Shown here in pieces: positions 1 to 7,618 of a stretch of 38,081 nt of DNA. Every line of letters starts with the position of its first letter. Positions within the stretch are counted from its first letter, which is position 1. Both the position numbers and the translations under genes were made by a program. The notes under the pieces are model-generated. The model saw only the letters and a program-made list of their open reading frames with translations. It did not search any database and was not told the DNA's origin. The DNA lies in contig QHSC01000095.1 of NCBI GenBank assembly GCA_003220345.1, positions 1 to 38,081 of the forward strand, written 5' to 3'. This DNA is from Candidatus Rokuibacteriota bacterium (GTDB taxonomy: Bacteria > Methylomirabilota > Methylomirabilia > Rokubacteriales > CSP1-6).

Positions 1-2
1 CC

Positions 3-662
3 ACCACCACGATCCCCATTGTCACGGCCACCGGTGATGATCCCGTGACCGCGGGTCTCGTCGCCAGCCTAGCGCGGCCCGGAGGCAATGTCACCGGGAT
101 GACGAGCCTTTCAGGGGAGCTGACGCGGAAGCGTTTTGAGCTGCTCAGGGAGGTTCTTCCCAAGATATCTCGACTGGCAGTTCTCTGGCATCGGGACAAT
201 CCTGGCTCCGCGGTTGCTATGCGAGATCTCGAGGCCGCCGCTCGGTCTTCGAAGGTTGAGCTTCAGGTTCGGGGGATCAAGAGCGCGGACGAGCTCATCG
301 GAGCTTTCTCGGCCATGACGCGGGAGCATGCCCGAGCAGTCTTCGTGATCGCCGACCCGCTGTTCTTTTCCGAGCGCAGGCGAATTTCCGACCTCGCGAT
401 CAAGCACCAATTGCCCAGCTTTCACGGAGTGTCCGAATACGCGGAGGCCGGAGGACTCTTTTCTTACGGGCCGAGCTACTCCGATCTCTTCCGGCGAGCC
501 GCCCTCTATGTGGACAAGATCCTGAAGGGAGCCAAGCCCGGTGATTTGCCGATCGAGCAGCCGACCAAGTTCGAGCTTGTCATCAACCTGAAGACGGCGC
601 GAGCGCTCGGAGTGACCATTCCGCGTCTGATCCTGTTGCGCGCCGACCGGGTGATCGACTAG
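3..662 (+). CDS. ABC_sub_bind family solute-binding protein (5' partial)
   Basis: This is the C-terminal two thirds of a periplasmic solute-binding protein of the ABC_sub_bind family (PF04392). The frame is open to the left edge, so the true start lies outside the window; a GTG at 45 is internal. The family hallmark is visible at the beginning: TIPIVTATGDDPVTAGLV followed by SLARPGGNVTG. Further on are the hinge and lobe motifs LAVLWHRDNPGS and the C-terminal PTKFELVINLKTARALG, which is nearly invariant in these proteins. It ends in ADRVID. Members are often encoded away from a complete transporter, and the ligand cannot be predicted. Its stop is three bases from the stop of the convergent nitrilase gene. 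Confidence 0.9.
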   Translation, partial: TTTIPIVTATGDDPVTAGLVASLARPGGNVTGMTSLSGELTRKRFELLREVLPKISRLAVLWHRDNPGSAVAMRDLEAAARSSKVELQVRGIKSADELIGAFSAMTREHARAVFVIADPLFFSERRRISDLAIKHQLPSFHGVSEYAEAGGLFSYGPSYSDLFRRAALYVDKILKGAKPGDLPIEQPTKFELVINLKTARALGVTIPRLILLRADRVID

Positions 663-665
663 CGG

Positions 666-1507
666 TCAGAGCCGCTCGTAGCCCCGATACAGCTCCGGGC
701 GGATCCACTGCTTGAAGATGCCGGGCTTGGTCCGCCACGGTAGCGTGCCGTCCACCCGGCGGTCGAGCTCGTCACGCAGCCACTCGAGGCGCGCGAGATC
801 GACGGTCACGGTGAAGACACCGGGCTTCCGCGACTCGAGCAGGATCTCCTCGGGAGTGCAGATCATGGCGTGGCCGCTGCCGCCCTCGAGGATGTTGCGG
901 CTCGTCGCGGTGATCATCAGGTTCTCGATCGCGCGCGCCCAGATGAGTGTGCGCCAGGTTTCGTGGAGCTGGGGCGGCCAGAGCCCGGCGGGCAAAAGCG
1001 TGATCCGCGCGCCCTGGAGGGCCATCATCCGTGACAGCTCGGGCACGTAGACCTCGCTGCACATCAGGATGCCGAGCTTGCCGAACTCCGTGTCCCACAC
1101 CGGCAGCTCGTCCGCTTCCTGGTACTTGAAGTCCCAGAACTTCCCGCCCTCGTAGATCCACGGGCCCGGCGGGGTCGTCCGCCTGTACTTGCCGATACGC
1201 TGGCCGTCCGGTCCGTAGAGGTAGAGGCAGTTGTAGCAGGGGGCGTGGCCGACGTCGTCCGGGCGGATGTACTCGACGGCCCCGCCGACAACATAGACTT
1301 TCTCCTCGCCCGCGACAGCGGCGAGCGCCTCGTGCGGGAGTAGTCCACGGGCACCGTGCAGGGGCCGGGGTACGTTTCCGGGAGCATGACGAGCTTGGCG
1401 CCGTCGCGGGCCGCCTGGCGAATGTAGGCGACCGCGCGGTCGACGTTCTTCGGAGCGTCCGGGCCCGTCAGCGTTTCGGGCTGCACCACCGCGAGTCTCA
1501 GTTCCAT
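666..1507 (-). pseudogene. Carbon-nitrogen hydrolase (nitrilase superfamily), frameshifted
   Basis: The gene would encode a nitrilase-fold amidase of about 281 residues. It is split: the ATG at 1507 opens MELRLAVVQPETL and runs to YPGPCTVPVDYS near 1340, after which homology continues in another frame from EALAAVAGEEKVYVVGG to the stop at 666. One base appears to be missing in the stretch tactcccgcacgagg (minus strand). All three catalytic residues of the superfamily remain: Glu in MLPETYPG, Lys in GKYRRTTPP and Cys in ILMCSEVYVPE. Loss is therefore recent, or the indel is an assembly error. The start codon abuts a palindromic repeat (1508-1589), and no Shine-Dalgarno sequence is left upstream. 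Substrate unknown. Confidence 0.85.
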
Positions 1508-1589
1508 GGGGTCAGGTCTCACATTAATACATTTCCAGCGACAAGTCCCATCGGTCCCGACTCAATGTCGGATTGTGAGACCTGACCCC
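1508..1589. repeat. Palindromic repeat element, copy 1
   Basis: An 82-bp imperfect palindrome. Its outer arms, GGGGTCAGGTCTCACA and the exact reverse complement at the right end, match over 16 bases. Inside them the arms still resemble each other (TTAATACATT against ATCCGACATT). A second copy with the same arms lies at 3824-3909. The form is that of a REP-like or MITE-like element, possibly mobilised by a REP-associated tyrosine transposase (RAYT). No such transposase is in this window, so that link is inferred. It sits between two divergent genes, both broken. Confidence 0.85.
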
Positions 1590-1644
1590 GGATCTTGACA
1601 GGGCGTGACGGGTGAAGTCTCATGGCCCTCACCTGGAGGTGCTC

Positions 1645-2566
1645 ATGCGATCCGATCGCGTCATCGGGGCCATCGACTTCCACACGGCAGGGATCGGGAT
1701 GCGGCTGCTCACGAGCGGCCTCGGGCGACTGCCGGGGAGCACGATCGCCGACAAGCGGCGGTGGTTCCAGGAGCATCTCGACGATCTCCGCACCGGCCTC
1801 TGCCTCGAGCCGCGCGGGCACCGCGGCCTCTTGATCGCGGTCATGACCGAGCCGGTCACGCCCGCCGCGCACTTTGGCCTCTTCTTCATCTATCCGGGCG
1901 GCTACTACGTCTCGTGTGGCGAGGGCACGATCGGCGCGGCAACCGTGGCCGTCGAGACCGGGCTGGTGCCGCGGACGGGGGTCGAAACCCCGGTCGTCAT
2001 CGACACGGAAGCGGGAGTCGTGGAGACGATCGCGCGCTCGGACGGCGATCGCGTGCGCGACGTCACACTCCGATGGACGGCATCCTTCGTCGCGCTGCCC
2101 GAGCAGGTGATCGAGGTCGAGGGCGTGGGCGAGGTGCCGGTCGACATCGCGGTCGGCGTGGGCAACGTCTTCGCCATCGTGGAGGCGGGGCACGTTGGCG
2201 TGTCGGTTCGGCAAGACGAGCGTGGACAACGTGCTCGTCCACGAGCTGCCTGATGCCGACGGCGTCTCGCCCAACGCTCTCGTGTGGGGCCCCGGCCAGG
2301 TCGACGCCGCCCCGTGTGGGTCGGGCACGTGCGCCCGCCTGGCCCTCTTCCACCACCGGGGCCTCATGGGCGTCGGCTCCAGGTTCATCAGCCAGGGCCT
2401 GCTCGGGCTCAGCTTCACGGCTCGAATCGGCGGCGAGACGGTGGTAGAGGGCGGGCGGCCGGCCATCTTGCCCGAGATCACCGGCACCGCGTACCTGACC
2501 GGGTTCAGCCAGTTCCTGTTCGATCCCGACGACCCCCTGCGCACCGGCTACCTGCTCGACGTGTAG
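1645..2566 (+). pseudogene. Proline racemase / hydroxyproline epimerase family, frameshifted
   Basis: The gene belongs to the proline racemase superfamily (PF05544), whose members use two cysteines to epimerise proline or hydroxyproline at C-alpha. The ATG at 1645 follows GGAGG at a good distance. The first catalytic Cys is residue 91 in YVSCGEGTIGAAT, where the usual His after CG is Glu. The second Cys is in VDAAPCGSGTCARLAL, but in another frame. The change of frame falls near 2190-2210, between FAIVEAGHVG and TSVDNVLVHE, and roughly 30 residues normally found there seem absent. This suggests an out-of-frame deletion rather than one lost base. A Cys at the second site argues against the trans-3-hydroxyproline dehydratase subgroup. 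The stop is five bases before the downstream dehydrogenase start. Confidence 0.85.
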
Positions 2567-2571
2567 CGGGC

Positions 2572-3822
2572 ATGAAGACCCTCGTGCTGGGCGGTGGCGT
2601 CGTCGGCGTGACCACGGCCTACTTCCTCGCCCAGGCCGGCCACGAGGTGACACTCCTCGAGGAGAAGGACGGGCTCGGCCTCGAGGCCAGCGCGGGCAAT
2701 GCGGGGATCATCGCACCCGGACATTCCTTCGCCTGGGCCTCACCGCGCGCCCCGGCCATGTTGCTTCGCTCCCTGCGCGGCGCCGAAACCCCCATTCGCG
2801 TGCGGCTCGCCCCCGACCCGCACCTGTACCTCTGGGGAATTCGATTCCTGCGCGAGTGCACGGCGACACGGGCGCGTCGCAACACGCTCGTCAAGCTCCG
2901 CTTGTGCCAGTACAGCCAGCGCGTGCTGAACGAGCTGGTGCGGGCGGAAGGGCTCGAGTATGAGGCCATCACGAAAGGCGCTCTGTATCTCTATCGCAAT
3001 CGGGCCGAGCTCGAGGCGGGGGTGAAGAAGATGGCCCTCCTCGCCGAGCACGGCCAGAAGCAGGAGGTTCTCGACGCGAGCGAGGTGGCGAAGCTCGACC
3101 CGGTCTTCGAGCCGGTCAAGACCAAGATCGCCGGAGCGATCCGCGATCTCGGCGACTCGAGCGGCGACTCGCGCCTCTTCACGGAGCGCCTGGGGGCGCT
3201 GTGCCGGGACCGGCTCGGCGTCACCGTGAAGCTCGGCTGCCGCGTCGCCGCGCTCCGGGCCGGTGGGGATCGCATCGACGCCGTCGTCACCAGCGACGGC
3301 GTCCTGACCGCGGACAACTACGTGCTGGCCCTCGGGGTGGGCAGTCCGATCGTCGCGCGGACGGCGGGGGTGAGCCTGCCCATCTATCCGGCCAAGGGCT
3401 ATTCCTCGACCTTTCCGCTCAAGCCAGGCGGCCTCGCACCTACAATTCCTGGAGTCGACGAGCAGTGGCTGGTCGGCTGGTCGCGCCTCGGCGACCGGCT
3501 GCGCCTCACCTCGACCGCGGAGTTCGCCGGCTACGACTGGGGCTGGACGCCGCGCGACTTCAACAACATCCTTCGCTTCGCGCGCGACGTGTTTCCCGAC
3601 GCCGTCGACTACGATCGGGGAGAGTACCGCGCGTGCCTGCGCCCGATGACGCCGGATGGGCCGCCCATCCTTGGTCTCGGCCGCCATCGCAATCTCTTCT
3701 TCAACTGCGGCCACGGCCACATGGGCTGGACCATGGCGTGCGGCACGGCCCGGATCGTCGCCGATCTCATGAACGGGCGCATGCCCGAGCTGGATCTGGA
3801 GGGTCTCACCCCTCGCCGGTAG
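2572..3822 (+). CDS. D-amino-acid dehydrogenase (DadA-like, FAD-dependent)
   Basis: A 416-residue FAD-dependent oxidoreductase of the DAO fold. It begins MKTLVLGGGVVGVTTAYFLA, the Rossmann dinucleotide-binding loop, followed by the acidic ribose-binding strand end LLEEKDG and ASAGNAGIIAPG, typical of DadA. The C-terminal CLRPMTPDGPPILG and NLFFNCGHGHMGWTM are also characteristic of that family. Such enzymes oxidise D-amino acids to imino acids and pass electrons to the respiratory chain. It starts five bases after the racemase-like gene, so the two were probably co-transcribed. The pair recalls the epimerase plus D-hydroxyproline dehydrogenase steps of hydroxyproline catabolism. D-hydroxyproline is therefore a plausible substrate, but any D-amino acid is possible. 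The gene itself is intact. Confidence 0.9.
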   Translation: MKTLVLGGGVVGVTTAYFLAQAGHEVTLLEEKDGLGLEASAGNAGIIAPGHSFAWASPRAPAMLLRSLRGAETPIRVRLAPDPHLYLWGIRFLRECTATRARRNTLVKLRLCQYSQRVLNELVRAEGLEYEAITKGALYLYRNRAELEAGVKKMALLAEHGQKQEVLDASEVAKLDPVFEPVKTKIAGAIRDLGDSSGDSRLFTERLGALCRDRLGVTVKLGCRVAALRAGGDRIDAVVTSDGVLTADNYVLALGVGSPIVARTAGVSLPIYPAKGYSSTFPLKPGGLAPTIPGVDEQWLVGWSRLGDRLRLTSTAEFAGYDWGWTPRDFNNILRFARDVFPDAVDYDRGEYRACLRPMTPDGPPILGLGRHRNLFFNCGHGHMGWTMACGTARIVADLMNGRMPELDLEGLTPRR

Positions 3823-3823
3823 A

Positions 3824-3909
3824 GGGGTCAGGTCTCACATTCCCACATTTCCGTCGCGCGCCGCGCCGGCTGCCGGCGGAGAAAATGTCGGAATGTGAGA
3901 CCTGACCCC
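3824..3909. repeat. Palindromic repeat element, copy 2
   Basis: An 86-bp palindrome with nearly perfect arms of about 27 bases: the left arm begins GGGGTCAGGTCTCACATTCC and the right arm is its reverse complement with one mismatch inside. The GC-rich centre differs completely from copy 1 at 1508-1589. It fills almost the whole gap between the convergent dehydrogenase and LivF genes, one base from the first stop and two from the second. As RNA it would fold into a long hairpin from either strand, so it may also serve as a two-way terminator, although no T-run follows. Confidence 0.9.
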
Positions 3910-3911
3910 GA

Positions 3912-4634
3912 TCACTTTTCCCCCAGGTAGGCTTTGCGCACGACGTCGGAGCGGAGAAGCGCAAGGGCCGCGTCCTGGAGCACGATCCGTCCTGTCTGGA
4001 TGACGTAGCCTCGATGCGCCACCCGCAGCGCCATCCGGGCGTTCTGCTCGACGAGCAGGATCGTCGTGCCGAGCCGATTGATATCCCGGATGATCTCGAA
4101 GATGGTCTCGACCAGGATCGGCGAGAGCCCCATCGACGGCTCGTCCAGGAGCAGCATCTCGGGACGGGCCATCAGGGCGCGACCCATCGCCAGCATCTGC
4201 TGCTCCCCGCCGGAGAGCGTGCCGCCCTTCTGCCCCAGGCGATCGCGCAGTCGCGGGAAGAGAGCGAGCACGCGCTCCAGGTCCTGGGGAATTGCCTCGC
4301 GGTCGGTGCGCGCGAAGGCGCCCAGCTCGAGGTTCTCGAGGACGGTCATGCGGGCGAAGATCCGGCGGCCCTCCGGGGACTGGGCGATTCCCAGGCGGGC
4401 AATCCGGTGTGTGGGAACCTTGTCGATCCGTTTTCCGCCGAAGCTCACGGTGCCTCTCAGCGGCCGCACCGTCCCGAGCACGGTCCGCAGCGTGGTGGTC
4501 TTGCCGGCCCCGTTCGACCCGATCAGCGTGACGATCTCGCCGCGCGCCACGGTGAGGGAGACGCCCTTGAGCGCGCGGATGTTCCCGTAGTACGCGTGCA
4601 CGTCACTCAGCTCGAGCAGGCCGGTTCCGCTCAT
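3912..4634 (-). CDS. livF: Branched-chain amino acid-type ABC transporter ATPase LivF
   Basis: A 240-residue cytoplasmic ATPase, the second of the two nucleotide-binding subunits of a Liv/HAAT-type importer. It shows Walker A GSNGAGKTT, the Q-loop region GIAQSPEGRRIF (the LivF-specific SPEGR), the signature LSGGEQQ, Walker B MLLLDEPS and the switch His-region motif LLVEQNARMAL. It ends with the usual KAYLGEK. The ATG overlaps the stop of the upstream LivM-LivG fusion as ATGA, indicating translational coupling. It is the last gene of the operon. Family members transport branched-chain amino acids, urea, short amides or aromatic acids, so the substrate is not fixed. Confidence 0.95.
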   Translation of the reverse strand: MSGTGLLELSDVHAYYGNIRALKGVSLTVARGEIVTLIGSNGAGKTTTLRTVLGTVRPLRGTVSFGGKRIDKVPTHRIARLGIAQSPEGRRIFARMTVLENLELGAFARTDREAIPQDLERVLALFPRLRDRLGQKGGTLSGGEQQMLAMGRALMARPEMLLLDEPSMGLSPILVETIFEIIRDINRLGTTILLVEQNARMALRVAHRGYVIQTGRIVLQDAALALLRSDVVRKAYLGEK

Positions 4635-6601
4635 CCGGTGACCAGCTCCTGCTCGTACCCCTTGCCCAGATAGGCCTCGATGACCTTCGCATTCTGTCGG
4701 ATCTCGGTGGGCGTGCCTTCCGCGATCCGGGTGCCGTAATCGAGCACGGTGATGCGGTCGGAGATCCCCATCACCACCTCCATGTGGTGCTCGATGAGCA
4801 GGACCGCGAGCCCGAGCTCGCGCCGCAGCAGCCCGATCAGCTCGGTCAGGGCGTCAGTCTCGCGCGGGTTCATGCCGGCGGTCGGCTCGTCGAGCAGCAA
4901 CAGCTTGGGCTCGGTGGCCAGCGCGCGCGCGATCTCGAGCCGGCGCTGATCGCCGTAGGCCAGATTCTTGGCGAGCTCGCCCTCCTTGTCGCCCAGGCCC
5001 ACGAAGCCGAGGAGATCTCGCGCCCGGCCGCGCGCGCGGGCCTCCTCGGCGACGACGGAGGGCGGCCGGAAGACGGCGCCGGCCACTGAGGAGTGAAGCC
5101 GACAGTGCTCACCCACCAGGACGTTGTCGAGCACGGTCATGTTCTGGAAGAGGCGGATGGACTGAAAGGTGCGGGCGATGCCGCGCCCGACGATCGCATG
5201 GGGCCGTAGCCCGACGAGGCTCTCGCCATTCAATCGAATCTCCCCGTGGTCCGGCCGGAGCAGCCCGGTGACGAGGTTGAAGAAGGTCGTCTTCCCGGCG
5301 CCGTTCGGCCCGATCAGCCCGACGATGCCCGCGGGCGGGATGACGAGGTCCACCTCGCTCACCGCCACCAGGCCCCCGAAGCGCCGCGTCACGCCCCGCA
5401 CATCGAGAACAGGAGTCGTGGCCAAGCCCGTCCGCGACCCTTCGGCCTCCCGTAGCCACGACGGGATCGCCTCTGCCTGCGGGCGAGGCGGCGCCGCCAC
5501 GAGCGCGAGCGCCTCCTCGCGCTCATCCACGTCGACGGCGGGGGGACGCACTCGCCGTCCCGCCAGCCCCTCCGGCCTGACCAGCATGACGATGACCAGC
5601 CCCAACCCGAAGAAGAACCAGCGCCAGAGCGTGAGATCGACACTCGCGAGCGTGGCGAGGCCCAGCGATCGCCCGACCCAGCGCACCAGGAACGTCAGCT
5701 GAGCGAGGAGGATCCGATCGAAGAGCGTGATCAGCATGCCGCCCAGGATGACACCCTTGAGGCTCCCCATCCCCCCCAGCACGACCATGCACAGCAGCAT
5801 GATCGAGACGTTGAACTCGAAGGCACCCGGCGTGATCGCCTGCAGCTTTGCCGCGTAGAACGAGCCGGCGAAGCCGGAGAAGGAGGCGCCGAGCGCGAAG
5901 GCGAGGAGCTTGGTCTTGACCGGGTTCACCCCTGTGCAGTCCGCCGCCGTCTCGTCCTCGCGGATGGCCATCCAGGCCCGGCCGAGTCGCGAGTCGCGCA
6001 TCCGATTCATGGCCCAGAGGGAGATCGCGCCGATGATCAGGATGAGGAAGTACCAGGGGACGAACTGGGTGTCGAAGTCCACGCCGGGCAGGTACGGCCG
6101 GCCGACGGGGTTCACGCCGTTCTCGCCGCCCGTCAAGTTGAGCCGTTCGACCGGGCGCCAGCCTCCGACGTCGATCGTGATGTCGCCGAGATTCCGGATG
6201 GCGACGGGAATGATCTCTCCGAAGGCAAGGGTGATGATGGCGAGATAGTCTCCTCGCACCCGCAGAGTGGGAGCGCCGATCACCACGCCCATGCCCGCCG
6301 ACACGAGGGCCGCGATCCAGATCACGACCCAGAAGCTCCATGCATGTCCATAGAGCGGCGAGCCGAGCACGGGAGAATTGAGCAGGCCCATGGTATAGGC
6401 CCCGATGGCGAAGAAGGCCGCGTAGCCGAGGTCGAGGAGCCCCGCGTAGCCGACGACGATGTTGAGTCCCAGCGCGAGCAGAACGTAGATCATGGCGTCG
6501 GTCACGGCGTGGACGGTTTGCGCCTGCAGCCAGTGATCCAGGAACGGGTAAACCATGAGGGCGGTGAGGAGGAGGGCCGCAGGGAGCGGGCGGTTTCTCA
6601 C
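4631..6601 (-). CDS. LivM-LivG fusion: ABC permease joined to ATPase
   Basis: One frame of 656 residues combines two subunits that are usually separate. Residues 1 to about 340 are a LivM-type permease with around eight to ten membrane segments and the motifs LGLNIVVGYAGLLDLGYAAF and VLGGMGSLKGVILGG. A linker of some 55 residues, rich in Ala, Pro and charged residues, leads to a LivG-type ATPase from about residue 397. That part has Walker A GPNGAGKTT, the signature LAYGDQRRLEIARAL and Walker B LLLLDEPTAG. The start is GTG at 6601, overlapping the LivH stop as GTGA. An open frame continues further upstream but is antisense-like noise over LivH. It forms the membrane and energising core of the importer with LivH and LivF. 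No frameshift is needed, so the fusion appears genuine. Confidence 0.9.
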   Translation of the reverse strand: MRNRPLPAALLLTALMVYPFLDHWLQAQTVHAVTDAMIYVLLALGLNIVVGYAGLLDLGYAAFFAIGAYTMGLLNSPVLGSPLYGHAWSFWVVIWIAALVSAGMGVVIGAPTLRVRGDYLAIITLAFGEIIPVAIRNLGDITIDVGGWRPVERLNLTGGENGVNPVGRPYLPGVDFDTQFVPWYFLILIIGAISLWAMNRMRDSRLGRAWMAIREDETAADCTGVNPVKTKLLAFALGASFSGFAGSFYAAKLQAITPGAFEFNVSIMLLCMVVLGGMGSLKGVILGGMLITLFDRILLAQLTFLVRWVGRSLGLATLASVDLTLWRWFFFGLGLVIVMLVRPEGLAGRRVRPPAVDVDEREEALALVAAPPRPQAEAIPSWLREAEGSRTGLATTPVLDVRGVTRRFGGLVAVSEVDLVIPPAGIVGLIGPNGAGKTTFFNLVTGLLRPDHGEIRLNGESLVGLRPHAIVGRGIARTFQSIRLFQNMTVLDNVLVGEHCRLHSSVAGAVFRPPSVVAEEARARGRARDLLGFVGLGDKEGELAKNLAYGDQRRLEIARALATEPKLLLLDEPTAGMNPRETDALTELIGLLRRELGLAVLLIEHHMEVVMGISDRITVLDYGTRIAEGTPTEIRQNAKVIEAYLGKGYEQELVTG

Positions 6602-7536
6602 GCCTTGTCCGGAGCCCGCTCGCCGAGGAGTCCCTGGGGCCGAAAAACCAGGACCAGGATCAGGATCGAGAAGACGATCGCGTTCGTCCAGCGCGCCGAG
6701 ATGTACTGGTCGCTCCACGCGGAGAGAAAGCCGATCAGAAATCCGCCGAGGGCGGCCCCGGGCATGCTGCCGATGCCGCCCAGCACGGCCGCGGTGAAGG
6801 CGCGCAGGCCAGCCTGGTAGCCCATCCACCACATCCCGATGTTGTAGTAGAGGCCCTGGATGAGGCCGGCGGCTCCCGCGAGCGCGCCTCCGATGAAGAA
6901 GGTCAGGATGATCGTCTTCTCGACGTCGATTCCCATGGCGAGGGCCGTCTCTTTGTCCTGGGCAGTGGCCCGCATCGCCTTGCCCCATCGTGTCCGGGTG
7001 ACGAAGTACTGAAGGGCGATCATGAGGGGAATGGTGGCGCCCAGCACGAGAACGTCTTTGCTCGTGATGAACAGCAGCGACTCCACGCCGATCCACTCCC
7101 GGAGAATGTCCACCGAGGGGAAGATATCGGGGTAGGCGATCGGGGCCGGGCCCTTCCAGATCAGGGCGAGGTTCTCGAGCATGAACGAGACGCCGATGGC
7201 AGTGATCAACGGCGCGAGCCGGAACGCGTGCCGGAGAGGACGGTACGCCACGCGGTCGATGGCGACGTTGATGGCCCCGGTCGTCAGCATGGTCAGGAGG
7301 AAGACCAGAGGTAAGACAGTGACCAGGTGCCAGCCGTGCAGCGTGGTCGCCATTCCGAGCAAGGTGAAGTAGCTGAGCGAGATGAAGAGCCCCAGCATGA
7401 AGACATCGCCGTGGGCGAAGTTGATCAGTCCGATGATCCCGTAGACCATCGTGTAGCCGAGAGCGATGAGGGCGAAGACGGCCCCCCGGGTGAGCCCGTT
7501 GACCGTCTGCTGGATCAGGACCTCGTGCCAGTTCAA
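6598..7536 (-). CDS. livH: Branched-chain amino acid-type ABC permease LivH
   Basis: A 312-residue integral membrane permease of the Liv/HAAT family. Characteristic stretches are NGLTRGAVFALIALGYTMVY near the N-terminus, GLINFAHGDVFMLG, KAMRATAQDKETALAMGID and AAVLGGIGSMPGAALGG near the C-terminus. The chosen start is TTG at 7536 (LNWHEVLIQQTVNGL), which gives the usual family N-terminus. An ATG at 7656 would add a Ser-rich extension and overlap the upstream gene, so it is unlikely. No strong Shine-Dalgarno sequence precedes the TTG, so the start is the least certain part. The gene lies 82 bases after the binding-protein gene and overlaps the fusion gene. Confidence 0.88.
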   Translation of the reverse strand: MNWHEVLIQQTVNGLTRGAVFALIALGYTMVYGIIGLINFAHGDVFMLGLFISLSYFTLLGMATTLHGWHLVTVLPLVFLLTMLTTGAINVAIDRVAYRPLRHAFRLAPLITAIGVSFMLENLALIWKGPAPIAYPDIFPSVDILREWIGVESLLFITSKDVLVLGATIPLMIALQYFVTRTRWGKAMRATAQDKETALAMGIDVEKTIILTFFIGGALAGAAGLIQGLYYNIGMWWMGYQAGLRAFTAAVLGGIGSMPGAALGGFLIGFLSAWSDQYISARWTNAIVFSILILVLVFRPQGLLGERAPDKA

Positions 7537-7618
7537 GTGGGTCGGCTCGGCTCGGGGAAGAGCGCTAGCCTGGTCATGAATGGTCTCGGCTAACGCTCCT
7601 CCCCAAGCTCCCTGGACC

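Noticed and set aside
6602..7096. An N-terminal extension of the LivM-LivG fusion
   Set aside because: The extra 165 residues are Arg/His-rich and overlie the LivH gene in another frame. The GTG at 6601 in GTGA overlap gives a normal LivM beginning.
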